A stretch of 18,661 bases of DNA, taken from DATFLS01 sp964413425 (GTDB lineage: Bacteria > Fidelibacterota > JAANXI01). Each line of letters opens with the position of its first letter. Positions within the stretch are counted from its first letter, which is position 1. Both the position numbers and the translations under genes were made by a program. Shown here in pieces: positions 6,586-14,475 of this stretch. The notes beneath the pieces were generated by a model that saw only the letters and a list, made by a program, of their open reading frames with translations, was not told the DNA's origin and did no database searches. The stretch covers positions 1 to 18,661 of the forward strand of contig CAYPST010000082.1 in assembly GCA_964413425.1 (NCBI GenBank), read 5' to 3'.

Positions 6586-7737
6586 TTGCAGCCGCGCGAA
6601 CGATTCTTCACCGCTTTACAGCACAAAGAACCGGACAGAGTTCCCATTGATTTAGCCGGAACCCACGTCACCGGCATCTCCGTGACCGCCTATAAGAATC
6701 TCAGAGAATATCTCGGATTCAGCCCGGACCAGCCTTTCCTCACCGACAGAATTCAGCAAATCTGCCTGCCGTCGGACGACATACTGGAACGCTATGGGAT
6801 AGATGTCCGCGGGGTCTGGCCTCGCACCAGCTCCATCGATTTCGAAGATCAGGAGGACGGCGAATTCCTTTCCCACGTGGATGAATGGGGATTGGGATAC
6901 CGGATGAAGAAAGAAGGCGGATTATGGTACGATCTGTATCAGAGTCCATTGGCAGACGGAACGCTCACTGAGGAGCGTATTGCAAATCATACCTGGCCGG
7001 AGGGCGGGGATCCCTCCAGATTTGACGGGCTCCGGGAGCAGGCTGTGACTTTCCGTAAAGAAGGGTATCCGGTGGCCATGAGAAGTCTGTGCGCCGGTTT
7101 ACTGGAAATGGCGACCCGGCTCCGGGGGATGGAACACTATCTGATGGAAATGGTCACCGATAAGAAGCTTGCCGGGTACCTGCTTGATAAAATATTGGAG
7201 ATCAAGGTGGGCTATTGGGAAGCCGCGCTCGATGGGCTGGGGGATGTGCTGGATATTCTGGTGGAGGCAGACGACTTCGGGACCCAGGCGTCCCAGCTGA
7301 TCTCGCCACGCATGTTTCGCGAGATCGTGAAACCCCGGCAGGAAGAACTTATTCAATGCATGCGACAGAAAGCGCCTGACGCGTATATTTTCTTTCATTC
7401 CTGCGGGAATGTCCGGGATATTCTGCCGGACTTCATCGAGATGGGTATTGACATCCTGAATCCGATTCATTTTAAAGCCGAGGGGATGGAGCCGCAGCGC
7501 TTAAAAAAGGATTTTGGCAACGATATCGTCTTCTGGGGTGGGGGCATTGATACCCAGGGAACACTCCCGCAGAGTACCCCGGAGCAGGTTCGGGAAGAAG
7601 TGAAAAAACAGATTGATATTCTGGGGGAGGGTGGCGGATTTGTGTTCAATACGGTGCACAATATCCAGGCGGACGTGCCGCCAGAGAATATCGAGGCGAT
7701 GTTCGAGGCGGTTCATGAATACGGGCAGTATCGGTGA
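6586..7737 (+). CDS. Uroporphyrinogen decarboxylase-family (cobalamin-type methyltransferase) protein
   Basis: A 383-aa URO-D-fold protein beginning MQPRERFFTALQHKEPDRVPID, the typical start of the non-heme branch that includes MtaA/MtbA/CmuA corrinoid methyltransferases. The zinc motif HSCG (His271, Cys273) is present; at the third ligand position, where MtaA has cysteine, it has TVHNIQADVPPENI with His358, a common form in this branch. The true heme enzyme lacks this metal site, so hemE is unlikely. The start is TTG, fixed by a strong AAAGGAG about 8 bases upstream. Such genes often sit beside Gfo/Idh and enolase-superfamily genes, as here (254 bp before the DUF6807 gene), hinting at demethylation of a methylated substrate, but no corrinoid protein is encoded nearby. 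Confidence 0.85.
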   Translation: MQPRERFFTALQHKEPDRVPIDLAGTHVTGISVTAYKNLREYLGFSPDQPFLTDRIQQICLPSDDILERYGIDVRGVWPRTSSIDFEDQEDGEFLSHVDEWGLGYRMKKEGGLWYDLYQSPLADGTLTEERIANHTWPEGGDPSRFDGLREQAVTFRKEGYPVAMRSLCAGLLEMATRLRGMEHYLMEMVTDKKLAGYLLDKILEIKVGYWEAALDGLGDVLDILVEADDFGTQASQLISPRMFREIVKPRQEELIQCMRQKAPDAYIFFHSCGNVRDILPDFIEMGIDILNPIHFKAEGMEPQRLKKDFGNDIVFWGGGIDTQGTLPQSTPEQVREEVKKQIDILGEGGGFVFNTVHNIQADVPPENIEAMFEAVHEYGQYR

Positions 7738-7760
7738 CCTCCCCATTCACTCCGGGAAAA

Positions 7761-7801
7761 GCACACGGATGGACACAGATGAGACGGATTTACGCGGATA
7801 A
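7761..7801. repeat. Degenerate ACACGGAT/ACAGATG repeat tract
   Basis: GCACACGGATGGACACAGATG followed by further GACGGAT and GCGGATAAA units forms an imperfect tandem of an 8-12-base motif. The 10-mer GCACACGGAT recurs exactly at 18633-18642, and reverse-complement versions (ATCTGTG) occur near 5250-5320. It lies in the gap 7738-7991, which holds no supported gene. Confidence 0.5.
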
Positions 7802-7991
7802 AAAGACACATGAAGGAAAAAAGACAGCACGCCTAATGGCCCGAATCCTTCGAATCCGGCAAAATTTGGATTTCGATTCGTCACTTCTTGCGGTTATATT
7901 AAGAAAGCCTTTCAAGAATGTGTGGTGGCTAATTGGTGTCGAACAGGTTTATTCGATCCGCAGAGCTAAAAGCCAATAAAGCTGACCGGGG

Positions 7992-9266
7992 GTGAGTGTG
8001 TTGGTCGCTGATACAAGAATAGGGCATCCTGCGGTTGTTCTGATGTTTTTGGCCATAATTTATATTCCATTGAATTTATCAGCCGAAGAACATTGGTTGC
8101 GGCTGAGGGTTCAGGCTGGCGATCGCGCGTTAATCGACACGCCGGTATCTGTGACACTGGAAACTACCGGGTCGAAATTAGAGCAGGGTTTGCTCGGGCT
8201 GGTAGAAGTAAACCAGGGGCAGCGCCGGGTGATCCCCTGTCAGCTGGAGGAGACCGCTCCCCCGAAATTGTGGTGGATTCTGGAGGGCGTAACCAACCCG
8301 GGAACCGAGCGGGTGTTTGAATTGAGCCGGGCGCCTACAGAAGTTTCATCGCTGGTGGAACTTTCCATGGATTCAACCGGACTAACTCTCTCCGGAGCAG
8401 GTCGGGAGGCGCTGCGTTATAATTACGGGACGATTCCCCCGCCGGAACAGGCAAGCGATCTATTTCGACGCAGTGGATTCATCCATCCTATCCGGACCCC
8501 GGACGGAAAGGTGTTGACCCGAATACATCCCAGCGATCATATCCATCACATGGGATTCTGGGCGCCATGGACCAGGACGGAGTTTGAGGGTCGGAGCGTT
8601 GATTTCTGGAATCTGGGAGAAGGAGAAGGGACTGTTCGATTCACAGGCTTTAAGCATCTCGAAACCGGACCGGTGTTCGGTGAGTTTGTAGCCGAACACC
8701 ATTATATCGATTTCACGGCGCCCGGGGGAGCAAAGGTGGCCTTAAAGGAAGAATGGCAGGTGCGACTCTGGAATGTGGGCGGGCCGACGGATGATTTCTG
8801 GCTCTGGGATTTCGTGGTTACGCAGCGCTGTGCCTCGGAGAGTCCGCTGCTCATTCAGCAGTATCGATACGGTGGGTTCGGATTCCGGGGTACCGCTGAC
8901 TGGAGTGCTGAGAACAGCGATTATCTGACATCCCTGGGCAAAACACGCCTGGATGGAAACGGCACCCGGGCCCGCTGGTGCGACGTGTATGGCGTGACCG
9001 ATCAGGGAATGGCGGGGATTTTATTTTTAAGCCACCCGGAGAATCACGAACATCCGGAACCTGTGCGCATCTGGCCTCAGGGTGACGTCTTCTTCGGCTT
9101 TTGTCCGGTGGTGTATTCGGATTGGATCCTGGAGCCCGGAACCAGTTACGTCAGGCGGTATCGCGTCTATGTTCACGATAGGAAGATCTCCCGAGCTCGG
9201 GCAGAACAAGTATGGCAGAATTATACTGTGTCGCCTGAAATACAAGTTGAATACCTGGAACAATAA
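7992..9266 (+). CDS. Secreted DUF6807 (PmoA-family) protein
   Basis: Residues 11-31 form a Sec-type signal peptide ending LSA|EE. The mature protein shows the DUF6807 (PF14100, PmoA-like) pattern: LRYNYGTIPPPE (141-152), GFIHPIRTPDGKVLT (162-176), the histidine-rich HPSDHIHHMG (179-188) and a C-terminal half with GGFGFRGTADW and VVYSDWILEPGTSYVRRYRVYVHD. Members are found next to sugar dehydrogenases; their biochemistry is not established, and the PmoA name does not imply methane oxidation. The start is uncertain: GTG 7992, GTG 7998 or TTG 8001 (each close to GGGGGTGAG) or ATG 8043, which would shorten the signal peptide. It is the first gene of a run of five, with only 16 bp before the Gfo/Idh gene. 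Confidence 0.8.
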   Translation: MSVLVADTRIGHPAVVLMFLAIIYIPLNLSAEEHWLRLRVQAGDRALIDTPVSVTLETTGSKLEQGLLGLVEVNQGQRRVIPCQLEETAPPKLWWILEGVTNPGTERVFELSRAPTEVSSLVELSMDSTGLTLSGAGREALRYNYGTIPPPEQASDLFRRSGFIHPIRTPDGKVLTRIHPSDHIHHMGFWAPWTRTEFEGRSVDFWNLGEGEGTVRFTGFKHLETGPVFGEFVAEHHYIDFTAPGGAKVALKEEWQVRLWNVGGPTDDFWLWDFVVTQRCASESPLLIQQYRYGGFGFRGTADWSAENSDYLTSLGKTRLDGNGTRARWCDVYGVTDQGMAGILFLSHPENHEHPEPVRIWPQGDVFFGFCPVVYSDWILEPGTSYVRRYRVYVHDRKISRARAEQVWQNYTVSPEIQVEYLEQ

Positions 9267-9282
9267 ACTCATTTATCCTGCA

Positions 9283-10617
9283 ATGAAAAGTCACAACTCA
9301 TTCGTCACCCGAAGGACCTTTCTGAGAAAGGCAGCCGCCGGAATAGCCGGCGGGGTTTTCGCACCCTGGATTTTTCCGGAAAGGATTCGTGGACAGCAGG
9401 CTGCCTTGAATCAAATTAACATCGGATGTATCGGGGTCGGACGCATGGGGCAGGGCGACCTCAGGGAAATTCTCGAATTTGATGAAGCAACGGTGGTGGC
9501 AGTCTGTGATGTGGATTCCTGGCGGCTGAACAATGCCCGGGACCTGGTGGAATCGCACTACGGTTCCCGGGAAAAAAGCGGTAGGTACCAGGGATGTGAT
9601 ATCTACAGGGATTACAGAGCCCTTCTGGCGAGGACGGATATTGGCGCCGTGCAGATCTGCACCCCGGATCACTGGCATGCTCTGCCTGCAATTGAAGCCG
9701 TTAGAGCCGGGAAAGATGTTTTCCTCCAGAAACCATTAACTTTAACTATTCCCGAAGGACGGAAGCTGAGCGATACTGTGAGGCAGTACGGTCGGATCTT
9801 GCAGGTAGGCAGTCAGCAGCGGTCCGACTCCCGATTCCGATTCGCGGCGGAGCTGGTGCGGAACGGTTATATCGGAGAGCTGCAGACCGTTGAAGTCGGT
9901 TTCGGCAAAGATCCGTTTACCGGTCCCCGGGAACCGGAGCCGGTGCCGGAGGAGCTGGATTACGAGATGTGGCTGGGACAGGCGGCGTACTATCCGTATA
10001 TCGAGGAGCGGGTGCACCCGCAGAAAAGTTACAGTCGGCCGGGCTGGCTGCGCACCACAGATTACTGCTGCGGGATGATTACCGGCTGGGGTTCCCATCA
10101 CATCGACAGCGCTCACTGGGGGATGGACACAGAATACACCGGACCGGTTCGGATATACGGAACAGCTGAGTTTTCCGACAGAGGGGTGTGGGATGTACAT
10201 GGAGCCTTCCGGATTGAATATACCTATGCAAACGGAGTCACGCTGATCTGTGCTGATAACGAGAAAAACAGACAGGGCGTGTTCTTTGAGGGCACGGAAG
10301 GATGGGTGTATGTCCGCAGAGGATATATCGAAGCAAACCCGAAATCTTTGCTGGGTATTACTTTGAAGCCTGATGACGTCCACCTGTACAAAAGCAGTGA
10401 CCATAAGAGAAATTTCCTGGACTGTATTCGGTCACGCAGGCGACCGGTGGCACCGGTGGAAATCGGGCATCGGTCCGGATCAGCCTGTATTCTGGGGTAC
10501 ATTGCAATGGAGTTAGGCCGGGAACTACAGTGGGATCCCCGTGCGGAACGTTTTATCAACGACGAGCAGGCCAACCGGATGCTGAAGCGCCCGAACCGCA
10601 GTCCGTGGCATTTCTGA
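9283..10617 (+). CDS. Tat-exported Gfo/Idh/MocA-family oxidoreductase
   Basis: 444 aa with a twin-arginine signal TRRTFLRKAAAG (Arg10-Arg11) followed by a hydrophobic stretch to about residue 32. The NAD(P)-binding fold shows IGCIGVGRMG (47-56) and VCDVDSWR, then TPDHWHALPAIEAVRAGKDVFLQKP (127-151). The family's EKP motif reads QKP here (149-151), a variant seen in some members. The C-terminal domain contains GWGSHHIDSAHWGM, with the His-Asp-His pattern of the catalytic region. The open frame extends upstream to 9082 inside the DUF6807 gene, but the Tat signal fixes the start at ATG 9283 or close to it. Such exported members bind their cofactor tightly before export and act on sugars in the periplasm. 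The enolase-like gene starts 22 bp downstream. Confidence 0.9.
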   Translation: MKSHNSFVTRRTFLRKAAAGIAGGVFAPWIFPERIRGQQAALNQINIGCIGVGRMGQGDLREILEFDEATVVAVCDVDSWRLNNARDLVESHYGSREKSGRYQGCDIYRDYRALLARTDIGAVQICTPDHWHALPAIEAVRAGKDVFLQKPLTLTIPEGRKLSDTVRQYGRILQVGSQQRSDSRFRFAAELVRNGYIGELQTVEVGFGKDPFTGPREPEPVPEELDYEMWLGQAAYYPYIEERVHPQKSYSRPGWLRTTDYCCGMITGWGSHHIDSAHWGMDTEYTGPVRIYGTAEFSDRGVWDVHGAFRIEYTYANGVTLICADNEKNRQGVFFEGTEGWVYVRRGYIEANPKSLLGITLKPDDVHLYKSSDHKRNFLDCIRSRRRPVAPVEIGHRSGSACILGYIAMELGRELQWDPRAERFINDEQANRMLKRPNRSPWHF

Positions 10618-10639
10618 GATAACCATCAGGAGTAGTGTC

Positions 10640-11869
10640 ATGAAGAAAAAGCATCTCATTACCAGGCGCGATTTCCTGAAACAAATGATCAGCATTCCCT
10701 TGTTCATCTCCGGAGGGGGGAGGTTTCTCTCTGCCAATCCGGTCGCTCCTCGCATCGGAACCATTGAAGTCTTTCCCATCATCTATCCCATGCGGGGTCG
10801 ATTTAAGTTTTTCGAGGGACCTGAGGGGCACATGATGGGACGTGCATCCGCTGTGGTAAAAATCACGGCCGAAGACGGGACGGTGGGATGGGGAGAGAGC
10901 GTGCCTATTCCAAAGTGGAGTTATGAAACACTGGAATCGGTGAGCACCACCATTCGCAATTATCTGGCACCAGTCCTCATCGGACACCACGTGTTTGACA
11001 TCACCGGAGTACATCGTATTATGAACCAGAGTATTGCCCCCGGCTTCGGGACCGGACAGCCAATGGCGAAGGCCGGAATAGATATTGCCTTGCACGATCT
11101 CTATGGCAGAATAACAAACAGGAGTTTGCCGGAGATATGGGGCAGGAAGGCTGCTACATCACTCCTGCTCAGCTGGACGCTGAACCCGGAATCCCTGGAC
11201 GATTTGGAGGCCCTGATCGAAGACGGCCGGAACCGGGGTTACCGGCATTTCAATGTGAAAGTTTCGCCCGATCCGGAGTATGATCTGGAGTTGTGCCGCC
11301 GGGTGAAGGATCGGGTTCCGGAAGGCTTTCTCTGGGCAGACGCCAATGGTGGGTACGACCTGAACACTGCTCTGGAAGTGGCTCCGGCAATGGCTGAGAT
11401 TGGAGTGGACGTCCTCGAACAGCCCCTTCCAGCCACTCGACTAACCGGATACCAGGAGTTAAAACGAGAATCACCAGTGCCGACTCTGATGGATGAGGGC
11501 GTCGTCTCTCCTGCCACTTTACTGGAATTCATTCGCCTGGACCTCCTGGATGGCGTGGCAATGAAGCCGGCCCGGTGCGGAGGCCTGGCGCCCGCCAAGC
11601 GCCAGATTGAAATCACCCGGGATGCGGGACTTTTATTCCTGGGAAGCGGCTTAACCGATCCGGATATTTCTCTCGCCGCTATCTTACAGCTTTATGCGGC
11701 GTTTCAGTATCAGCTACCCGCTGCTTTAAACGGACCGCAGTTCATTCGGGAGAGCGTGCTGACAGATCCGCTCATCCCTGAGAATGGGCGGCTGTCCGTC
11801 CCCCACGGTCCCGGATTGGGTGTCGCCGTGGATGAAAAGAAAATCCGGTCGCTCCAGGTGGAATTTTGA
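10640..11869 (+). CDS. Tat-exported mandelate racemase/muconate lactonizing enzyme-family protein
   Basis: 409 aa of the enolase superfamily with a Tat signal at the N-terminus, LITRRDFLKQM (Arg9-Arg10). The capping domain (about 40-150) is followed by a TIM barrel with the expected residues: NVK (Lys207, the second lysine of the usual KxK; the first is Asn here), metal ligands DANG (Asp234), EQP (Glu260) and DEG (Glu286), and MKPARCGG (Lys309). Lysines on both faces point to the muconate lactonizing/dipeptide epimerase-like subgroup, which performs epimerisation, cycloisomerisation or dehydration of carboxylates. AGGAG lies 7 bases before the ATG. Tat export is unusual for this superfamily and pairs it with the exported Gfo/Idh enzyme just upstream. 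Specificity is unknown. Confidence 0.87.
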   Translation: MKKKHLITRRDFLKQMISIPLFISGGGRFLSANPVAPRIGTIEVFPIIYPMRGRFKFFEGPEGHMMGRASAVVKITAEDGTVGWGESVPIPKWSYETLESVSTTIRNYLAPVLIGHHVFDITGVHRIMNQSIAPGFGTGQPMAKAGIDIALHDLYGRITNRSLPEIWGRKAATSLLLSWTLNPESLDDLEALIEDGRNRGYRHFNVKVSPDPEYDLELCRRVKDRVPEGFLWADANGGYDLNTALEVAPAMAEIGVDVLEQPLPATRLTGYQELKRESPVPTLMDEGVVSPATLLEFIRLDLLDGVAMKPARCGGLAPAKRQIEITRDAGLLFLGSGLTDPDISLAAILQLYAAFQYQLPAALNGPQFIRESVLTDPLIPENGRLSVPHGPGLGVAVDEKKIRSLQVEF

Positions 11870-11918
11870 GCTCGAGGCCAGTGAAACGATAACAGGCCGA
11901 TAAAGAGAGACCGATCTC

Positions 11919-12554
11919 ATGGAGCAAGTAGTCGGTTATTTTGATGTGCTCAACATGCATTACGCCGGTACGAACACCGAGGCGAGAGAAAGCATTACCA
12001 CGGCATTCGTGAAACCTATCAGATTCGTTGCAGTCAAGCATGCCGACCTGAAATGTGAGGTGTTCCCGGATTCCCTGGTGATGGGATGCAATCCGGAGTT
12101 TTTAGAGACGTATATCCAAATCGTGCAGGGGTTGTATCGGAATTGGTGTGCGAACTATGTACTGGTGCGGGGCGGGATTGCCTATGGTGAGATTGAATCG
12201 ATCAGTGGTTCTTTTGAAAAGAGGCTCCCGAGCGTAATCGATGGTATGAAAATGGTGCGATTAAACGGACCGGCCCTGGCAGATGCTTACCGGTTGACAG
12301 AAAATGCCGTTCCGGGGATGCTGTGCTTCTTAACACCGGTTATTGCAGAGGTGATCAAACTGAATGTCCCGGCATTAGTAACCGCAGAGAACCCCCACAG
12401 CCTGGTCTGGTTCGATTCCGGTAATGCGGAGGGCTATTCGAGTATTTTTCGTATGATGCTGGAGCGGACAGAACTGCACCTTCGCAAAGCCGAGACGCAC
12501 ATCCTCGCAACCATTGACTTTCTCGAACAGTATACACAAGACGGTACAAAATAA
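11919..12554 (+). CDS. Divergent class III nucleotide cyclase-like protein
   Basis: 211 aa with the order of motifs seen in class III adenylate/guanylate cyclase domains: GYFDVLNM (Asp9) at the first metal position, EVFPDSLVMG (Asp51) at the second, VRGGIAYGE (83-91) where cyclases have vRiGIHxGe, and NGPALADAYRLTE (116-128) where they have GdaVNxAaRLe. The catalytic Arg (125) appears retained, while the transition-state Asn is replaced by Ala at my alignment. No transmembrane, receptor or linker domain is present. It could make a cyclic nucleotide or be a degenerate, non-catalytic relative; homologues with this FxDSLV/RGGIAYGE pattern occur in poorly studied proteins, including phage-defence cyclases, but no effector gene is adjacent. 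It lies 49 bp after the enolase-like gene and 25 bp before deoC. The family assignment is from motif reading only. Confidence 0.55.
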   Translation: MEQVVGYFDVLNMHYAGTNTEARESITTAFVKPIRFVAVKHADLKCEVFPDSLVMGCNPEFLETYIQIVQGLYRNWCANYVLVRGGIAYGEIESISGSFEKRLPSVIDGMKMVRLNGPALADAYRLTENAVPGMLCFLTPVIAEVIKLNVPALVTAENPHSLVWFDSGNAEGYSSIFRMMLERTELHLRKAETHILATIDFLEQYTQDGTK

Positions 12555-12579
12555 TTCTCAATAGTAACAGGAGGATCTT

Positions 12580-13302
12580 ATGGCCGCTGAACAGGTGACC
12601 TTACATGACCTGGCAAAAATGTTCGATCACTCACTGCTGCATCCGACCTTTACGGATCAGGACATCGTCGACGGATGTGAATTGGCCAGGCGATATAATG
12701 TGGTAACAGCCTGTGTGAAGCCCTATGCCATTCCGCTGGCGACAGAACTTCTGGATGGATCGGATGTGGGGGTCTGTGCAGTCGCGGCCTTTCCGCACGG
12801 GAACACCTCCATCAATATGAAAGTGAAAGAAGCCGAGCATGTCATCCAGAGAGGCGCCCAGGAAATTGATGTTGTGGTGAATGCAGGCAAGGCACTCAGC
12901 GAGGAGTGGCAGTATATCTCCGATGAGATCCAAGCGATTAACCAGGCGGTTGTCGGGAACGGTGCTATTTTAAAGGTGATCTTCGAGAACGATTTCCTGG
13001 AGGATAAGCATATTATCCGGTTGTGCGAAATCTGCTCTCAGCAGCAGGTTGCCTTTATTAAGACATCCACTGGCTATGGGTTTGTAAAGCAGAAGAACGG
13101 CATGTACACTTATCGCGGTGCCACGGATCACCATCTGAAGTTGATGCGGAAGCATGCCGCCGAGTCGGTCCGGGTAAAGGCTGCCGGGGGAGTGCGGACA
13201 TTGGATGACGCTCTGCGGGTGAGAGACCTCGGGGCCACGAGGATTGGGGCTTCTGCAACCAAGTCTATTCTGGAAGAAGCCGTAGCCAGAGGCATAGAAT
13301 AG
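12580..13302 (+). CDS. deoC: Deoxyribose-phosphate aldolase
   Basis: 240 aa, close to the usual 220-260 aa of DeoC, which cleaves 2-deoxyribose 5-phosphate to glyceraldehyde 3-phosphate and acetaldehyde in the cytoplasm. The class I aldolase residues are visible: EIDVVVNAG (Asp97), FIKTSTGYG with the Schiff-base Lys161, and VKAAGGVRT with Lys200. N-terminal FDHSLLHP matches the IDHTLL(K/R)P start motif. AGGAGG lies about 7 bases before the ATG and supports the start. It is the last gene of the run and shows no phosphopentomutase or nucleoside phosphorylase partner, so it may serve the upstream pathway rather than nucleoside salvage. Confidence 0.93.
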   Translation: MAAEQVTLHDLAKMFDHSLLHPTFTDQDIVDGCELARRYNVVTACVKPYAIPLATELLDGSDVGVCAVAAFPHGNTSINMKVKEAEHVIQRGAQEIDVVVNAGKALSEEWQYISDEIQAINQAVVGNGAILKVIFENDFLEDKHIIRLCEICSQQQVAFIKTSTGYGFVKQKNGMYTYRGATDHHLKLMRKHAAESVRVKAAGGVRTLDDALRVRDLGATRIGASATKSILEEAVARGIE

Positions 13303-13446
13303 AGAATAAGGCTCTCGTTGTCAGTGAATACCAGTGGATAACCCATGGTTCATTTTCGCTTCTCCCTCTCGGTACAGCTGGGAGCGCTGGCTCCAGGAGC
13401 ATGACAATTCAGGCACCCTTTCCTCCGGCAATAAGCAGAGGAAACC

Positions 13447-13465
13447 TCCCCGCTTCTGAAGGGGA
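13447..13465. repeat. C/G palindrome TCCCC-N9-GGGGA
   Basis: A 5-bp stem whose loop can pair further (CTTC-T-GAAG), in the 235-bp gap between deoC and the small basic protein. A second hairpin, TTTCCTC/GAGGAAA (13419-13425, 13438-13444), lies just before it, as does GGAGC-GCTG-GCTCC (13381-13394). There is no downstream T tract, so termination is uncertain. Confidence 0.4.
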
Positions 13466-13537
13466 AAAGATCCCGGAGTGAAATGAAATAAGTGATACAA
13501 TAAATGTGTTATTAACCTCTTTGAAAGGAGGACAGGT

Positions 13538-13864
13538 ATGGCAGACTATACCTACGACGATCTGAAACACATGAAGGTGAAGGATTTGCGGGACATTGCC
13601 GCCGGACTGGACGATGAAGCCGTGCAGGGGTATACCCAGATGAACAAAGACCATCTGCTGGAAAACCTCTGCCACGCTCTGAATATTGATATGTTCGTGC
13701 ATCATGAAGTCGTGGGAATAGACAAATCCAGGATTAAACGGGAAATCCGGCGGCTGAAGAAGAAGCGAGACAGGCTCATTCAGGAGAAAGACAAGAAGGA
13801 ACTCAAGAAGGTTCGGCGCCGGATTCACGACCTGAAGCGAAAGCTGCGTCGAGCGATGGTGTAA
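13538..13864 (+). CDS. Small basic protein with SAP/Rho-N-like head and coiled-coil tail
   Basis: 108 aa. The first about 50 residues, YDDLKHMKVKDLRDIAAGL...MNKDHLLENLCHALNI, resemble the SAP or Rho N-terminal helix-extended-loop-helix fold that binds nucleic acid. The remaining half (61-106) is a very basic helix rich in Lys and Arg (IKREIRRLKKKRDRL and later) with few hydrophobics, suited to a coiled coil or nucleic-acid contact. HHEVVGIDK (55-63) links the two. A strong AAGGAGG 6 bases before the ATG fixes the start. Similar hypothetical proteins exist in other bacteria but no function is established. It is a monocistronic gene between two repeat-rich gaps. Confidence 0.75.
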   Translation: MADYTYDDLKHMKVKDLRDIAAGLDDEAVQGYTQMNKDHLLENLCHALNIDMFVHHEVVGIDKSRIKREIRRLKKKRDRLIQEKDKKELKKVRRRIHDLKRKLRRAMV

Positions 13865-13878
13865 ACCCACAAGGGTTT
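13863..13878 (+). terminator. Weak hairpin AAACCC-ACAA-GGGTTT at the stop codon
   Basis: A 6-bp perfect stem overlaps the stop codon of the small basic protein gene. It lacks a T tract after the stem, so a role in termination is only possible. Confidence 0.3.
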
Positions 13879-13910
13879 CCTCCGTTGTTCAAGCACAGGG
13901 GGTAATAAAG

Positions 13911-13934
13911 GCAGTGGGCAGTAGGCAGTAAGCA
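13911..13934. repeat. 7-bp tandem repeat GCAGTGG/GCAGTAG/GCAGTAA
   Basis: Three units of GCAGTRR and a further GCA lie 50 bp after the small basic protein gene. It is a short low-complexity repeat in the 13865-14475 gap, which holds no supported gene. Confidence 0.6.
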
Positions 13935-14102
13935 TTTCAAATACGTCAGTGCTCGAGGGAACTGTCAACATTTTTAAGAACTTGCCAGCAGTTGATTACT
14001 CCCAAATATTGATACAGAAATCAGAGAGTTAACGCTGCGAAAAAGACGTGAAGCAAGCTAGTGTGTCCAACTCTCAGTGTCTTTCAGTGTGTTTCGGTGT
14101 TT

Positions 14103-14229
14103 ATCCCGCCATCCAGAAGACCACGTTTGTCAAAGCGTGGATGCATGGTCTTCTGGGCGGGATTCCGCCCAGACTCCGCCTGTGTGCGGAGTCAAAGGAG
14201 GAACCCCGGCTGTTAAGCCGGGGGGCTCC
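14103..14229. repeat. Array of hairpins (four inverted repeats in 127 bp)
   Basis: Hairpin 1 (14103-14163): ATCCCGC/GCGGGAT outer and CCAGAAGACCA/TGGTCTTCTGG inner, 18 bp paired with a 3-base bulge. Hairpin 2 (14152-14173): TCTGGGCGG-GATT-CCGCCCAGA, 9 bp, which shares bases with hairpin 1 and so is mutually exclusive with it. Hairpin 3 (14172-14193): GACTCCGC/GCGGAGTC with a 6-base loop. Hairpin 4 (14197-14229): GGAG outer and CCCCGGCT-GTTA-AGCCGGGG inner. All pairings are perfect by direct reading. Open frames crossing it have no ribosome binding site. It could be a compound REP-like element or a structured RNA. Confidence 0.65.
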
Positions 14230-14475
14230 ATTCATTTGTTATTCTTTCGCGGTTCTGGAGATCTTTGAGCCAAAGCCTCTCTTGCGGAGCGTCTTTTAAA
14301 TGGACTTACATCATTATTGTGGTGTCTCGGTGTTGAAGATGGTATATTAGAAATATCAGAACCGGTACTTACCCGGACAGAGTGTATTTCCCGGAACCAG
14401 CGGGGATAAAAGGGTTCATTTCTGTTGCACTTTCACCGGAGCATGAAGCAACCGTCGCAATCGACGGGATGGCCT

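Noticed and set aside
7734..7979. 81-codon open frame between the UroD-like and DUF6807 genes
   Set aside because: It starts inside the UroD-like gene's end and runs through the ACACGGAT repeats; no protein-like pattern.
9082..9282. Upstream extension of the Gfo/Idh open frame
   Set aside because: It overlaps the end of the DUF6807 gene in another frame, and the Tat signal marks the real start at 9283.
12405..12425. tRNA-like GGTTCGATTCC
   Set aside because: It lies inside the cyclase-like coding frame and no cloverleaf can be formed around it.
11919..12554. A complete Pycsar-type defence system
   Set aside because: The cyclase-like gene has no adjacent effector (membrane or TIR type) and sits in a metabolic operon, so a defence role is unsupported.
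14103..14229. CRISPR array
   Set aside because: The hairpins differ in sequence and no repeat-spacer periodicity or cas gene is present.
14048..14299. 83- and 63-codon open frames
   Set aside because: They cross the hairpin array in two frames, which is expected for GC-rich palindromic DNA.
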